Shown here: positions 41,401-53,419 of the stretch, in pieces
Layout: each line of letters opens with the position of its first letter
Position numbering within the stretch: position 1 is the stretch's first letter
Source: Benincasa hispida
Taxonomy: Eukaryota; Streptophyta; Magnoliopsida; Cucurbitales; Cucurbitaceae
Length of the DNA: 64,000 nt
NCBI RefSeq assembly: GCF_009727055.1
Contig: NC_052351.1
Coordinates: forward strand, 10,717,203-10,781,202
Direction: 5' to 3'
Position numbers and translations under genes: made by a program
Notes under the pieces: model-generated
What the model was told of the DNA's origin: nothing
What the model saw: only the letters and a program-made list of their open reading frames with translations
Databases searched by the model: none

Positions 41401-43547
41401 TTCTTAGTTTATTTAGTGGGTAGGAGAGAGTGGTTGTCAAAGACTCAAATGACTGAAGCGGACTTCCCGGTCACTGATCGCTCTTTTGTATAGGGCATTT
41501 TGACTCTCACAGCTCAAAATTCTTTTCGAATCTTCTTCATCTTGTCTAAGTGCTAAGACACGCTCGTCCCCAAACACTCCCTTAAATTTCTTCATTTCTC
41601 CCTCTCTGTTACTCCTTTCTTGTCTTTTCACAACTCTTCTTCAAATTTTCTCCTTTCTTCGTTTTCCTTTTTTCTCTTTCATTACTTCTTTCTTTTCTTA
41701 AACCTTCCACATTTTTTTCTTGTTCAAATCGTGAGTCACAAAATCAACTGACAGATTAGTGGTTGGTGTCAGTTGTTTAAAAAACAATGTCGACAAAGGC
41801 GGATTTATGAAAGGATTAGAGGCACGTGCCCCCTCAGCGTCGTGTCACTATATATTATATATATATATTAAATATAAAAATATTTATTTATAAATGACAT
41901 ATATATTATCGTGTGCCCCTCCCGAGACAGAAAAATGCTTGGGCAATTGCAACTTTAATAATAAAAAAAAAAAATGAAAATTGGGTGTGTGTCACTAAGT
42001 TTTTTTTTTTTTTTTTGCAAACATGTCAAAAAACTTTCGCCTGAAAATTTGATTGCTTTTTTATTTCTATGTGATTGTTATGTGATTGTGATCGGATTTC
42101 TATGTGATCAAGTAATGGATCACAACTTTTTTTCACTAGCAACAAAGAGTGCAAGATTTGATATGTCAGCTCCTTTCCTCCCATGAGTACAATCTCAATC
42201 TAAAGAGATTGGGAAGGATATTCTACAGATCGAGAAAGTATACCTTTTAGCTCTGGTAAAAGAGAAAGAAAAATAAGGGTAGGCTTGGTGGTGTAGAGAA
42301 GGCAACTCTTTGCCTTTGTTAGGTCATAATTTTCTTTCATGAAGTCAATCCAGGAATTAAGGCCTCTATCAATTCTCTAACCGAAAGCTAGCATTCGTTG
42401 GGGATAAAGGCACAATCGGTCAAAGGACTCTCAACTCCGCCCGCATCAGTCTTTTATTCTACGTAATCTTGTGCTCTTTGAGGGAGTGGTCAGAGCATCG
42501 ATATGGCATCTTTCACGACACGGTAGCCCAAACTTAATCTTACGGATCCCTTTCCCTTCTTTTTCATCAATCAAAAGAAGGCATTCCACACTAAGATAAG
42601 AAAAAGGCCTTGGTCAATGACCAGCAAGGTATACTTTCTTATTCTATTATACGCACGTGCAAGAGATTCTGTTTAGTTTAAGTTCCAAGGCAAAGCGAAA
42701 GTCATAAAAGAAATAGAACTCTCGGTCTAATTCCTGGCTAACCGTGAATAGAATGAAGGGTAGGCCAAGAGCTTGTTAGAAGGGGTCCGCCTTTTCTTTC
42801 TTTTGCAGTACAAGTGCAGTCTGACTTAGAAATTCAAGATCTAAATAGTCTGACTTAGAAATTCAAGATCTAAATGGAAATGAAAGACCTGTGAAAGCAA
42901 AGGTTATGGTTTCTTATGTTTACTCTTCTAATTGATAGTTCTATGCTTCTCCTTCCAGACCTTTTCTAGTTGTGTCGTTCTTTGCGGTCAATCACTCTTT
43001 AAAGTGCTATCTATGAAGACCAAAAGCTAAGATAACTATCTGTGAAAGAAAGGAAGAAAAAATTTTCAAAACATCTTGCCACATCATCCTCTAACTCAGT
43101 GATGGGAATGGTCTCTGATACTGTAGGTGGTTGAGCAATAGCACCTGATTAAGCCACATCAGTTTGATCCCATACCGAAGTGTCTATTTCCTGGAATGGG
43201 TGGTAAGAATCAATGATCTTGATTAGCCTGCCTCAGTTCTATTAACTGAGTTCTATTCATTGTGTAAAGAAAAGCCTACGTATACATGACAAAGTTTCAT
43301 TGACTGATTATTCAATTCAGTTTCAGCTTTTCGAAAGAGATTTATTTCTAAGAATCAGAAGACTTCGATAGAGATTCAATTTATCCCGATGTCAAAATCG
43401 CAAAAACCTAATACTGGCTAATTCAAATAACAGGATATCCAAGAGAAACTAGTCGCCTTTAGACCCCTTTACCTAATGCAATTGTGATCTCATTTGTACC
43501 TATTATTTCTATTAAAGAGAAAGAGTATACTTTTTTTTTCAGCCCGA
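41401..43547. other. Possible mitochondrial-derived DNA (NUMT), left part
   Basis: From about 42190 the base composition becomes more balanced and the poly-A/T texture of the rest of the window disappears. The style (GAAAGAAAGGAAG, CTTTTCTTTCTTTTG, many short direct repeats, no coding) is typical of plant mitochondrial spacer DNA. It continues on the other side of the solo LTR at 45652. No mitochondrial gene is recognised, so this is inference from texture only. The 41401-42190 part is less convincing and includes a hAT- or LTR-like AT-rich patch near 41850-41900. Confidence 0.35.
42818..42875. repeat. 29-bp perfect tandem duplication
   Basis: Two identical adjacent copies starting AGTCTGACTTAGAAATTC and ending GATCTAAAT. 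Confidence 0.92.
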
Positions 43548-43552
43548 GGTTC

Positions 43553-45646
43553 TGTTGGGATTGGTGTCCTAATTCTCCCGGAGTCTCGTTGTTTGTAATT
43601 ATACACATTATTCTATAAATAAAATAACTGTTATTTTATTCTGGCATTTACTCATATCCAATAAATAGAGCTTCATGGTTATCTTATGTAAACTTAAGCA
43701 TGTATATGTGATATACAAGTGGATCATGCCTTAAGTGATAACCTAACTAGGTTTGTAGTATAAGGATTAAGGTGGGATACATGATCCTGGTGACACTACG
43801 GATACGATCCGCTTTGTAGAGGTTTGCAAGTGTTGTAAATTACTACAGATGGTGAATCCTGACCATTCATGTAAAGACATGCAAGCAGGGATGTCCTATA
43901 CAAAGAGTTTGTATAAGACCGAACCATGAGATGACTAGACTCTGTATATAACGCCGTTGATACTAGAGACTTACATCTCACCTAAATGAACATAGGTGAC
44001 ATGACCTCAATCCTGAGTGTTTTAGGAACTCCTGCCATTGAGGGCGGTCCTTTGATTAGTATGGGTGAGAGTGGCCAGATTGCCAACTCAACATGCCTAC
44101 CTTTTTGGGACCTTGTCTGATTTGGGAGCTGGGAACTCAATACACAAGATGAAATCCACTCCTCCTCGAAGCAGGGGTAAGCAGAGAGTTTGCTCCCTTA
44201 AGGGGTAATTCTGAGGTTTGTACATAGTGGCCATTGCTTCTCTTTGGAAGAGAGAACTCAGACATAGTAGGACATGACTTATATTCATTAGAAGATTCAG
44301 TGGTACTTAAGGAGTTAGATGTAACTACAGGGCATAAGATTATTGGCCGAGTTATACTTACGAGCGATCTGTGAAGGGTTGTCGCACTGTTGATTGGTTA
44401 AGATGGACACATAATATATCTGTGGTAAGGAGAGTTCAGCTGTCAGTCTTTAGTAAAGTGCTTGCCAGTTAATGGATGGGTGGATCCCGTGACTAAAGAG
44501 TTTAGTCGTTATTCACGTACCGTTGGAGCTGTCGAGCTACAGGTCCATAAGGTCCCCTTGGTAGCTCAATGGATTCAAGGTGAGGATCAATTCTTGGTAT
44601 TGATTTGAAATGTTCAGATTGGCAAGAGGTAGTTCGATTATATATGATATAATCGGTATAGTGTATGAGATACATCAAGTTGAGGATTAATATAAATGAG
44701 ATTTACATTAAGTGCCATGAAATAGAAAAAGATCTATGGTTTATATTTTTCATGAGATGAAATATTAAAACTATAGGTTATAAATATATTATGATAAGTT
44801 AGTTATCATTTATATTTATAATATTTATTGGATAATTATTTCTTTTTCTCTAATAACTAATTAAGTGGGAGGTTACTGGTGGTTTCATGGTAACCGTGAG
44901 ATAAAAAGAAAAATATTTTCCTAATTTTAGTAAGAAGTGAATTTGAGATTTCCAATCTTGGAAAATACTCACAGAGAGTTTTCAAGTAAATTAAATTTAC
45001 TAAGCGATAGCTTGGAGTTAGCTAAACGATTGTTGAGTGTTCTTAGGCGATAGACACTCATCTAAGCGACGAGCTAAACGATCACATAGCTTTTGCTAGA
45101 CGATCCTAGCTTTTCCTAGACGATTGGGCATCGACCTATACGATAGGTTCTTCCATCTCCCACTTGCTCAGTCATTTATATGATTGTGATTCCTCCGTTT
45201 ATCTGCCTCAAACCAAGTTCACACAAAGCCCACCCTCTAGATTCTCACATCGAGGATACCAAGGCAACCTTCTTGTTGGTGTCATACTCAACTCAACACT
45301 GTCGAGATTCTGTGGAGGCTGTTCGTGGTGTTCGGGGTGTTCGTGACCTTGGCGATCGCTTAGTTTGAGCGTGCGGTGTTTGTGCATTGTAACCGTCGTG
45401 TTGGATGAGCGTTCGTGTGTTGCTATGTTGCTGTGATCGAGCGTTCATGATCAAGAAGCTTGAAGATGAGTCTACAAAAGTGTGTTGCTCTTGTCCTTGA
45501 TCCTTTGTGTAGTATGCTGTAATTTCTGTGTATTTCGCATAACCGTATGTTTTCGTTTGTGATTGTAATTGTAAAGTTCATATACGATTGTAATTTGGAA
45601 TGATCCTTCTGCTGCTCATGCAAATCCTCGTGTTTGATTTCCTTCA
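43553..45646 (+). mobile_element. 2.1-kb solo LTR
   Basis: Starts TGTTGGGATTGGTGTCC and ends GATTTCCTTCA, flanked by a perfect GGTTC duplication (43548-43552 and 45647-45651). No coding capacity; short frames inside are incidental. Parts such as GTGGTACTTAAGGAG and TTCATTAGA match the inverted LTR of Copia-6 at 46194-47961, so the two belong to related long-LTR Copia families. It separates two stretches of similar texture that join cleanly if it is removed. Confidence 0.88.
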
Positions 45647-45651
45647 GGTTC

Positions 45652-46193
45652 TTCCTTCTAATAAGATTGGTAGAATCGAAAATATCCCATGAAGAAAAAA
45701 GAGAGAGGCTTGCGAAGTGAATACTTAAAAAGAGGCATCTACAATTCTTACAAAAGGATGGAAAGCCAAAGAAAACATTAAGCATAGATGTATATGTATA
45801 TTCCTAATAAGATCCTTGTTCCCAAAGTATATCATATAAATCTCTAAGCTCTAAAACATACTTAATAGCTATGATGATGGTGCCACACGCTATGTTAGGT
45901 TAAGAGTAGGTGTGTGATAGGCCTTAAAACGCGTTCGTCAGGCATTGTAGTTAGTTGAACCTACTTTACCTAAGTTATTCCTGGAATCCTTTTCTTCTTG
46001 GTCTTTGCCCGGCTAGTCCATTTCGGAAAGATGTTCAATTTTGATACACAAAACAAGTCATTGACAATAGTCGATTGCGTTGCACTTAGAGAAAGGAAGA
46101 CATAATAAGAGATATTAGTAGCGAGCCTCATATCTCAGCTTGATAAAAGGAAAGTCTTAGTGCTAGTTGTAAGAAAGCTAGGTATGATGAAAT
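45652..46193. other. Possible mitochondrial-derived DNA, right part
   Basis: Continuation of the sequence left of the solo LTR: balanced composition and no gene recognised. It ends where the LTR of Copia-6 starts. Confidence 0.35.
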
Positions 46194-47961
46194 TGATGGA
46201 ACATAAAGAACGCATGCACAGCGGAAGCGATAAAATCGACAACATTCTAATTGCAATAAAAACAAGAATAAGCATGCAAAAGGAATAAAAAATACAACCT
46301 TTAAAGACTCCACCACAATCTTACTCTTCCGAGCTCGATCGATACCAGCAATGGTAAATCCCGCTATTCTCCGGTTGAAGAACATGGTTGTGGAACCATT
46401 ATAGTAGTTAAAATAAGGGAATTTCACTGTAGAAAGAAGGAGAGTAAAGAGAAATGAGGTGGAAGATTTTAGATCAAAAGTTGAGGAAGCATTAGTCTTG
46501 CAAAATTAAAAAACAAAGCCTTTTGTAGAGAAAACACACATTTTGCATGTCTTCCACCTCGAACTCCATTAGCATATAATCTCTAGGTGTCAAGCTTGGG
46601 AAATGCCACTTCAAAGTCCACTTAGTTAGTGGAAAAATTCAACAATTGGATTTTTCCACTAACTAATTTTTTTATTAAAAAAAGAAATACAATTTTCAAA
46701 TTTTGGAAATTATTTAATTAAAACAATTTCAATTAAATAAATAAGAACGTAAACAAATTTAATATCACATACTAAATTGTCTTTGACACCTACCTTTGAT
46801 TAATCACATTAATCAAGTTTTAGAAAACACTTTCATACTAATGATCAAGTATACTCTAAAAAATAATTAATTAATAAAATTATATCTCATATAAAATACA
46901 ATTTCCCCTAAAACATGAATTTGAACATTTCAAATTCTTACTTCACCTAGTTTTTCAATTTAACCTACAAATCATAGGCTCCAACGATCCGAGACTAACC
47001 GGTCAAACTCTTTAACCTAGTTAACCAACATTTGTTAACTAACAGGTCTGTCCACTATAGCCTGTAGTTGCACTCTCCTCACTGTGGATATATTTTGTGT
47101 CCATCTGATATAACCATCATCAATAAGTTGATCCTTCACAGGTTGTTCATAACCTCAGCTAGCTCAAATATCAAAATACTCCCGAGTTACATCTTTTCTC
47201 CTTAAGTACCACTGTCCCTCTAATGAACAATTGACTTAGGATCATAATCACTAAATCCATTCCCTCTCAGGTCAACGAGAGGATGGGGCCCCTTGTTCAA
47301 GGCTCGGGATTAACCTTTAAGGGAGCAACCTTTCTACTATCTCTAAAATGGGTAGGAGTGAATTCCATCTTGCAAATTCTATGTCCCCAACCATCTATCC
47401 AGTCTTATCCCTGGAATAGGAGGCATATTGAGCAGCGACGTTGGGTTTACCCTCACCTATGCAGATCAAGGGACAATCGCGAATAAATAGGATTTCATAG
47501 ATAGCTCAGGATTCCGATCAAGTTATCTAAGTCATTAAGAAGTGAAATTAATCAGTATTAACAGTAAACGATGTTAATACGTAATAGTGATTATTTCTTG
47601 GTCTGTCTTACACAATCTCATCGTGTACAACACCCCCCCTCACATGTCTCTACATAAACGAACTGATCACTTCGTTTATGACACTTTACAACATTTGTAA
47701 CAATCATAAAGCAGGCCGTATTTAGTATCTCCAGAAATAGGTACCCAACCTAATCCAAGTACTATAGACGGTTTAGGCTCTTTTACTCGAACTTGATCAA
47801 GTTTATGTCTCCACATAAAGTCCAAGTATTCATGACAATAGCCAATGGTTCGTAGTTTATTGGATTTAGAGTTATTGGACAATCAACAACACTTGTCTGA
47901 ATAAACTTCATATATGTTTACTGTTTACAAAATTATGAGTTTTAAGACATACAACCCAACA
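46194..47961 (-). repeat. Copia-6 3' LTR
   Basis: Long non-coding LTR. It shares several blocks in the same order with the solo LTR at 43553-45646. It contains a C-run (CACCCCCCCTC) near 47631. Confidence 0.75.
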
Positions 47962-48072
47962 AACTCCCACTTGGACTAAAAATCCTAGTGGGTTACAACA
48001 AAGTTGAGTGTTGTGAGAGAAAACAAAATACATAGGGCATCTCATACCCACAATTTCTTCCACTTGCCCTAT

Positions 48073-48444
48073 TTATTCTACACGTAGTCCTAAACTTTTT
48101 AGGTGACCCTTGAAAATCTTAGCCGGGAGGGCCTTTGTAAACGGATCAACAATATTGTCCTCATTCTTAATAGCAGTCCAATGTTCATAACCAGGATTAG
48201 ACTGATACCTACTGACAATCCTTACTGTAAAGCATATGTCTAGACGAGTACATAGTATTGTATATATCAGACTTCTGACTGCTGATGCATAGGGAACCCG
48301 TCTCATATCCTCAACTTCTTGAAGTGTCTTAGGAAATTGTTCCTTTGACAAATATATTCCACTCCTAAAAAGTAAAAGACTTCTTTTGGAATCCTGCATC
48401 TTAATCCTAGACAACATCTTGTCTATATAAGATATTTGAGACAT
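48073..48444 (-). pseudogene. pol: Copia-6 RT C-terminus fused to the polyprotein tail
   Basis: A 123-codon open frame on the minus strand. It reads MSQISYIDKMLSRIKMQDSK, LSKEQFPKTLQEVEDMRRVP, SLIYTILCTRLDICFTVRIV and SRYQSNPGYEHWTAIKN (the end of RVT_2). It then jumps directly to EDNIVDPFTKALPAKIFKGH, the extreme C-terminus. The RNase H domain that should lie between is deleted in frame, leaving a continuous but truncated reading frame with no catalytic centre. Confidence 0.82.
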
Positions 48445-48470
48445 GGCTAACGTTCTGATTCCATAACTAT

Positions 48471-48660
48471 TTTTCGTACGTACGTATGATGTTTGAAATA
48501 TATATATAATCCATGTAATTAGTCAATATATTATCATCTGAAGACTCTATTTTGATTTGATCAATTCTTTATTTAGCCTTTGTTGTCATCGATATGACTA
48601 TAATATATATTTTGATAGAATTATAATAATGTAAATATTTGAATTATTTTATAATAAGTT
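48471..48660. other. AT-rich lead-in to the CACTA gene
   Basis: No CACTA terminal repeat (CACTACAA-like) is seen here, so the 5' end of the CACTA element seems lost or too decayed to recognise. It has (CGTA)n and (TA)n runs. Confidence 0.5.
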
Positions 48661-48668
48661 TTTGGCAT

Positions 48669-49359
48669 ATACTGCATATTTCTTTTGACATGGATAAATC
48701 ATGGATGAGAAAAAATAGATTTTCAAAGGAATATGAGTTAGGTGTGAAAAAGTTTGTAGAATTTGCTTTAAGTAATAAAAATGATCCAGCTAGAATTCGT
48801 TGCCCATGTCTAAAATGTGGAAATATTGATATGCATGATGGAAAAGAAATTAGAAATCATTTGATTGTAAATGGAATGGACCTGAGTTATTCTACATGGT
48901 TTTGGCATGGTAAAGAGCTTCCTCAGTCATATGAGGATAGCGCAAAGAATCTCAACTCATTAAGAAAAGATGAAAAATTTATAATTAATGAGACAATTGA
49001 AATGGTACAGGCAGCGTAAGAAGATTTTTCTAATTCCACAGAAAGTTTTGAAATTTTATTTGACAATGTTGAGAAGCCTCTATATGATGGTTGTAGAAAC
49101 TTTACTAAATTATCGGAATTAGTGAAGTTGTACAACTTAAAAGTTAAGTATGAGTGGAGCAATGTAAGTTTTTCAGATTTGTTATGTCTTATAAATTAGA
49201 TGTTACAAGAGAATAATGCATTTCCTCGATCAATGTATGAAGCAAAGAAGATATTATGTGCATTAGGAATGGAATATGAGAAGATTCATGCATGCCCTAA
49301 TGATTGTTGTCTATATAGAAAAGAATATATGAACATGAATAAATGTCCAATATGTGGAG
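48669..49359 (+). pseudogene. CACTA (En/Spm) transposase, N-terminal part
   Basis: Plus strand. The first 117 codons are open and form the Transposase-associated domain: MDKSWMRKNRFSKEYELGVK, RIRCPCLKCGNIDMHDGKEI and GMDLSYSTWFWHGKELPQSY. After a stop near 49018, FDNVEKPLYDGCRNFTKLSE and VKLYNLKVKYEWSNVSFSDL continue it. After another stop comes ENNAFPRSMYEAKKILCALG, EYEKIHACPNDCCLYRKEYM, NKCPICG, the start of the TNP2-type transposase (Transposase_21). It is cut at the insertion point of Gypsy-2. The second half lies at 62376 onward. Confidence 0.87.
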
Positions 49360-50897
49360 TGTTCGTTGCTATCGTGATTCGAGCTAGGAGTGTATTGTAT
49401 AAAATAGATTGGAAAAATAAGTTCTAATTATGAATGATGCGTTGATGCTTTGATGCGTTTATGTATTCGTAACGCGTTGATGTGTTAGAGATGTGCAACA
49501 GAACGCACGACACTCCTCTATTGACATTCAAGTTTTCCTAAACCAGACCTAAGTATAAATCTAATTTAGGTTCCTGGTAAGTCCAGGGTTGAACTCAAGG
49601 ATTCAGATTAAGCTAACGCAGACCTTGCGTTGTACCTGTTGTAGGGATTTCCTAAATGTATGAAGAAATGTGTTATTTATGCTAAGGTGTTGTGCTTGTG
49701 CAAGAAGTTACAAAAGAGTTAAGAGAGAATGATGGGTCGTGTGGAAATGGATTTTAGTGCAAGTGGTATGTGTCGATCTAAGATGAGTGTACACGAACTA
49801 GAATGGGATGAATGAGATGATTTGTTTATCTTGGTTTATGCGTTAGACTCTATTCGACACTTTTCAATGCGAATAACATACAAAACCTATCTCTAGGATG
49901 CATGCGTCAAACACAGGATGCAATAAACACCAGTAAGTCTATCTCTAGATGTACTAGGCGTTCTATTTGATGCGGGCTTATTTATTCTCTCGAATAGTCT
50001 AAGCTAAAGATGCTTTTACCAATTGATCAAGATGGCTTAAGCTTTTGAAATGAAATTTTGCATGAAGTAGAGATGCATCCAACATAAACAAGAAATAAAC
50101 AATGGCAAATTGAGATAGATCAAATATATGAATTTATAAAGAAGCAGATTGTACAAAAGCAATACTTAATCAGATGAAAGACGAAAACGATAAATGAGAT
50201 GAAAGGAACTGAGTCAAGCCGCAGAGTACAATCTCTAGTATCTCTTTGGCTCAATTCTAGTTGTGTATAATCACTTGTATAAGAATTGGACGAAGTGTCT
50301 CTTTCAAGCTCAGCTTCCTCCGCTCCTTGATCGGCGGTGATGGCGATTCTCTTCCCTTCTGCTCTTCTTGGCACCACAGCACAACTCTAAAGATCTAACA
50401 CTATAACTAAGCTAATACTGAGAGTGAGAACTTGAAATTTCTGAACTTCAAACTCTGGAGGGATTTCTTCTATTTATAGGCATTGGTCATTTCCAGCTTG
50501 ATGATGGGTAGCATTAAAGTCCATGCCCTGGTCAGCCGCCTGACACTCATAAGCTTTTCAGATGCCTCCTGCTGCAGGTGCCCATGCTTGCAAGTGTTGA
50601 TTTGACACAAAAAACCAGAATCAATGAATCTTCTTTGCGTTGAATCCCTTCGACGCATGGCCCATGCGTTAGAACTTTTCCTGCGACACTTCTTAATCAT
50701 GTGTTAGCCTCTTGTTGAAATCCTGTAATATAATGCGTTAGTGCCGCAGTATTTTTGTAATAAACATTCTTTTGCACGAGTTTGCTAATGTTCGAGTAAT
50801 TTCATGCGTTTCTTCTAAAAATGAGGAGAATTTATCATTAAAAACCTTAGCTGTTCCAACTTAAGAGCCAAAATAACTTGTATTTCTACAAGTTATC
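49360..50897 (-). repeat. Gypsy-2 3' LTR
   Basis: A 1.54-kb repeat, TGTTCGTTGCTATCG at the left and TTCTACAAGTTATCA at the right, followed by CCACCCCCAAATTTG, the minus-strand purine tract. Its first 70 bp match the retained 5' LTR stub with 2 differences. Rich in ATGCGTT/AACGCA words. Confidence 0.88.
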
Positions 50898-51234
50898 ACC
50901 ACCCCCAAATTTGAACAATGCTTGTCCTCAAGCATTCCATAAATAATTCTTTGTTATCTCCCTTGTCTTTAGTGTGCAGAGTTCGTCTCTCATCATATTC
51001 AATTATAAGCTTGAGACAAGAGTTTGTAACGCAGATTGACTTTTTTCTAAAAGGAATAATGTTTAGTTTCAGGTGTAGTAAGCCTTTTATCAATAACTCC
51101 TTTCGTTTCTCAAAACATTCCCCTTTTTTTCTAAACCAGCAATGCGTTAGATGCTCTTTTTAAAATAGATGCCGGATAAAAAGAAAAAAAATATGAATTT
51201 TCAATTACCCACGCGTTCTTCTAGGTATCCCACT

Positions 51235-51281
51235 TTCGTTTTGGCTTGCCCCCACGGGTGTCATGCGAGCATCCAACTACG
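51235..51281. repeat. 47-bp direct repeat, copy 1
   Basis: Starts TTCGTTTTGGCTTGCCCCCA and ends GCATCCAACTACG. The second copy is 160 bp downstream with two differences. Confidence 0.9.
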
Positions 51282-51394
51282 GGTGAGAACCTTTCACAAC
51301 TAAACTCATATCTAATATTCATGCGTTTCAAGATACAACTTCTTTAGACTAGATAGAGGAGTTTTATGGGACGCATTGGTCTAGGAGACTTAAC

Positions 51395-51441
51395 TTCGTT
51401 TTGGCTTGCCCCCACAGGTGTCATGTGAGCATCCAACTACG
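51395..51441. repeat. 47-bp direct repeat, copy 2
   Basis: Partner of the copy at 51235. Both are preceded by a C/T-rich stretch and followed by a diverged AACCTTTCAC- or GCCTGTTCCA-type segment, suggesting a longer, older duplication. Confidence 0.9.
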
Positions 51442-51985
51442 ACTAAGTGCCTGTTCCAACTTTAACTCATGCCACTTTGAGGTTTTCTTTTGGAGGAGTG
51501 ACAGAGGAGTTGCGTTTAACATTTTTCTATTTTGTTTCCTTTCTTTTTGATGTACTCGATTAATGCGTCTTAACTCAGATTTCCCTCATCCCCAGATTTG
51601 GAGATGAGCTAAATCCTCATTGCTAAAAGAGAAACAAAATTTCGAAAAGGCTTTGAGAGTTCCAAAAGGAGTTTTGATTTAGAGCTTGCATGCGTTATAA
51701 AGAAAACATGTAGTCTTTTTAAAGAAGTTCATGCTTTGTTGATTTTCCTAACGCCTACTCTATACTATAGATTTCATATTGTTGATATCATTGAGATAAG
51801 ACAAAGCACAAGACTAAAAAATAGCTAAAGAACAAAAAAAAGTATGCTAAGGTCAAATGTAAGGAAAAAATGATAGAAATTTTTCATTCATTTTCATAAG
51901 ATAACATGAAATAAACAAACAAGTCAAACAAATACAAAAGATCATGAAATAAATCAAAATACAAAATAACCAACACCCCAAAACT

Positions 51986-53414
51986 TTATTGTGCTAGCGC
52001 GTCATCCCTGTGTTCTTCTGCAAGGTCTTCATCCATAAAGCGCAAAAGGTTTCTAAGATGAGCAGGTAGCGAAGGCAGGGCAAACATTCCAACCAAGACC
52101 TGATTAATGTACTGCGTTGTATAAATAAATTGGTCTTCCATTCTTCTTGTTTGTTGCCTTAAATAGTCCCTTAGAACCCTGTTTTGTTGTTGAAGACCTT
52201 CAATAGACGTGGCCATGGTCTGAGTTGATCACTGATTAAAGTTTTTAACTCTTTAATGTCAGTGCTGTGTTGAGGTGGTGCTGGCTCTTCACTTCTTTTA
52301 ATTGGGTCTTCAAAATTTCCTGCGTTATTCGATCCTAACCCAGTTGGTTCAAATATGGTTGGAGGAGGCACAAAATTGGGAATTGGAATTGTTGAGGGCG
52401 AAGGAAGGGGACAAGGGATGTCTTGATCTACATCAGTAGGTTCTTGGTGCGTTGGATCAAGACTCCCTTCTCGCGGGGCCACTGGTGAGTTTTGGAAAGT
52501 GAGGTTTAGGTTTGGTCGCACTTCTTCATCCGTAAGTGCAAGCTCTGCTTCGTACTCTTCATTCTCTGAAGCTTCATCGCTGTGTTCAATTATCCGGACG
52601 CGTCTTCTTTTGGGGGCTTGTTTTGATGATCGAGGTCTGGCTGCCACTTCTTTGCGAGGTAAGGCAGGCTAATGTGGCGAACCGCGAAGTAAACACCTGA
52701 TTAACTTAATGTTCATCAGACTGTCGATCTCTTCATAATCATCCTCTAGAGGGATGCCCCCGCGTTCACACAGTGTGCAGATCAGCCATGGAAAATAAAG
52801 TTGTCTTCGTGGTTTGGTCTTGATGGCTTTGATCTGATCCCTTATTATTCTCCCTACATCTAAAAGGATGCACTGCATGATGCAGTAGGTAGCCAAGACA
52901 CGTTCTTTTGACAATGTTTCATCATGCGTTGTAGGCATGATGCTTCTCTTAATCAGATAATACCATAAATTCGCGCTTGGCTTCAAGTTCCTGGAAGCTA
53001 GCATCTTTGCTCCATTCCTTGATGTTTGCCATTTACTTCCAGGTTTGGCTACCACTGTTAACGCATCTTCAAGTTGGCTCGACGTTGGTTGTTCCAAGAT
53101 GCGGTTACCTTTTGCGTCCAGATTACTCGTGATATTTAACACGTCATTGATCTTATCGGCTGAGAAGTGCACCAATACCCCATCAACAAATGTTGTTCTT
53201 TTCTCCATGTCGAACTCACTGCTGTAAAACTGGCGGACAAGGTTGGGCCAAATTCTTGTGTGCCCAACACATAGCTGACTTCAACCCATTGCTTCTATGG
53301 TTTCAATTATGTATGCTGGTAATGGGTTGCGTTCGGGAAAGAAGCCTTTCTCTGCAAGAATATCACTGAACTGGCACTTCCTTCCCGTGATCTTTTTAGG
53401 TAACACGTCGGTTA
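51986..53414 (-). pseudogene. Gypsy-2 extra ORF, C-terminal part (Athila 'putative plant transposon protein')
   Basis: Minus strand, downstream of integrase, where Athila elements carry a third, env-like or unknown frame. At ~53210-53400 it reads GRKCQFSDILAEKGFFPERN. After one stop, VHFSADKINDVLNITSNLDA, NLWYYLIKRSIMPTTHDETL, ERVLATYCIMQCILLDVGRI and RRQLYFPWLICTLCERGGIP match the domain often annotated as a putative plant transposon protein. It is followed by a basic SKQAPKRRRVRII, an acidic/Pro-rich tail and a C-terminal helix region (QQNRVLRDYLRQQTRRMEDQ). Function unknown. Its N-terminal part is displaced by the solo LTR. Confidence 0.75.
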
Positions 53415-53419
53415 CCTTG

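Larger units (their letters stand above)
46194..48470 (-). mobile_element. Copia-6, 3' end of a long-LTR Copia element
   Basis: Minus strand. A ~1.77-kb LTR (46194-47961, minus-strand start TGTTGGGTTGTATGTC), a purine tract next to it (CCAAGTGGGAGTT, 47962-47975), then the last part of pol. Upstream sequence stops near 48470 against the CACTA element, so gag, protease, integrase, most of RT and the 5' LTR are missing. The left LTR boundary could be ~26 bp further left. Confidence 0.8.
50898..51985 (-). other. Gypsy-2 spacer between the extra ORF and the 3' LTR
   Basis: Non-coding. It begins with the purine tract and contains a 47-bp direct repeat. Long untranslated spacers at this place are usual in Athila elements. 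Confidence 0.65.

Noticed and set aside
41437..41631. 64-codon basic frame on the minus strand
   Set aside because: No homology; probably chance in non-coding DNA.
51986..53208. Candidate viral envelope gene
   Set aside because: No signal peptide or membrane segment is seen; it matches the Athila plant-transposon-protein type instead.
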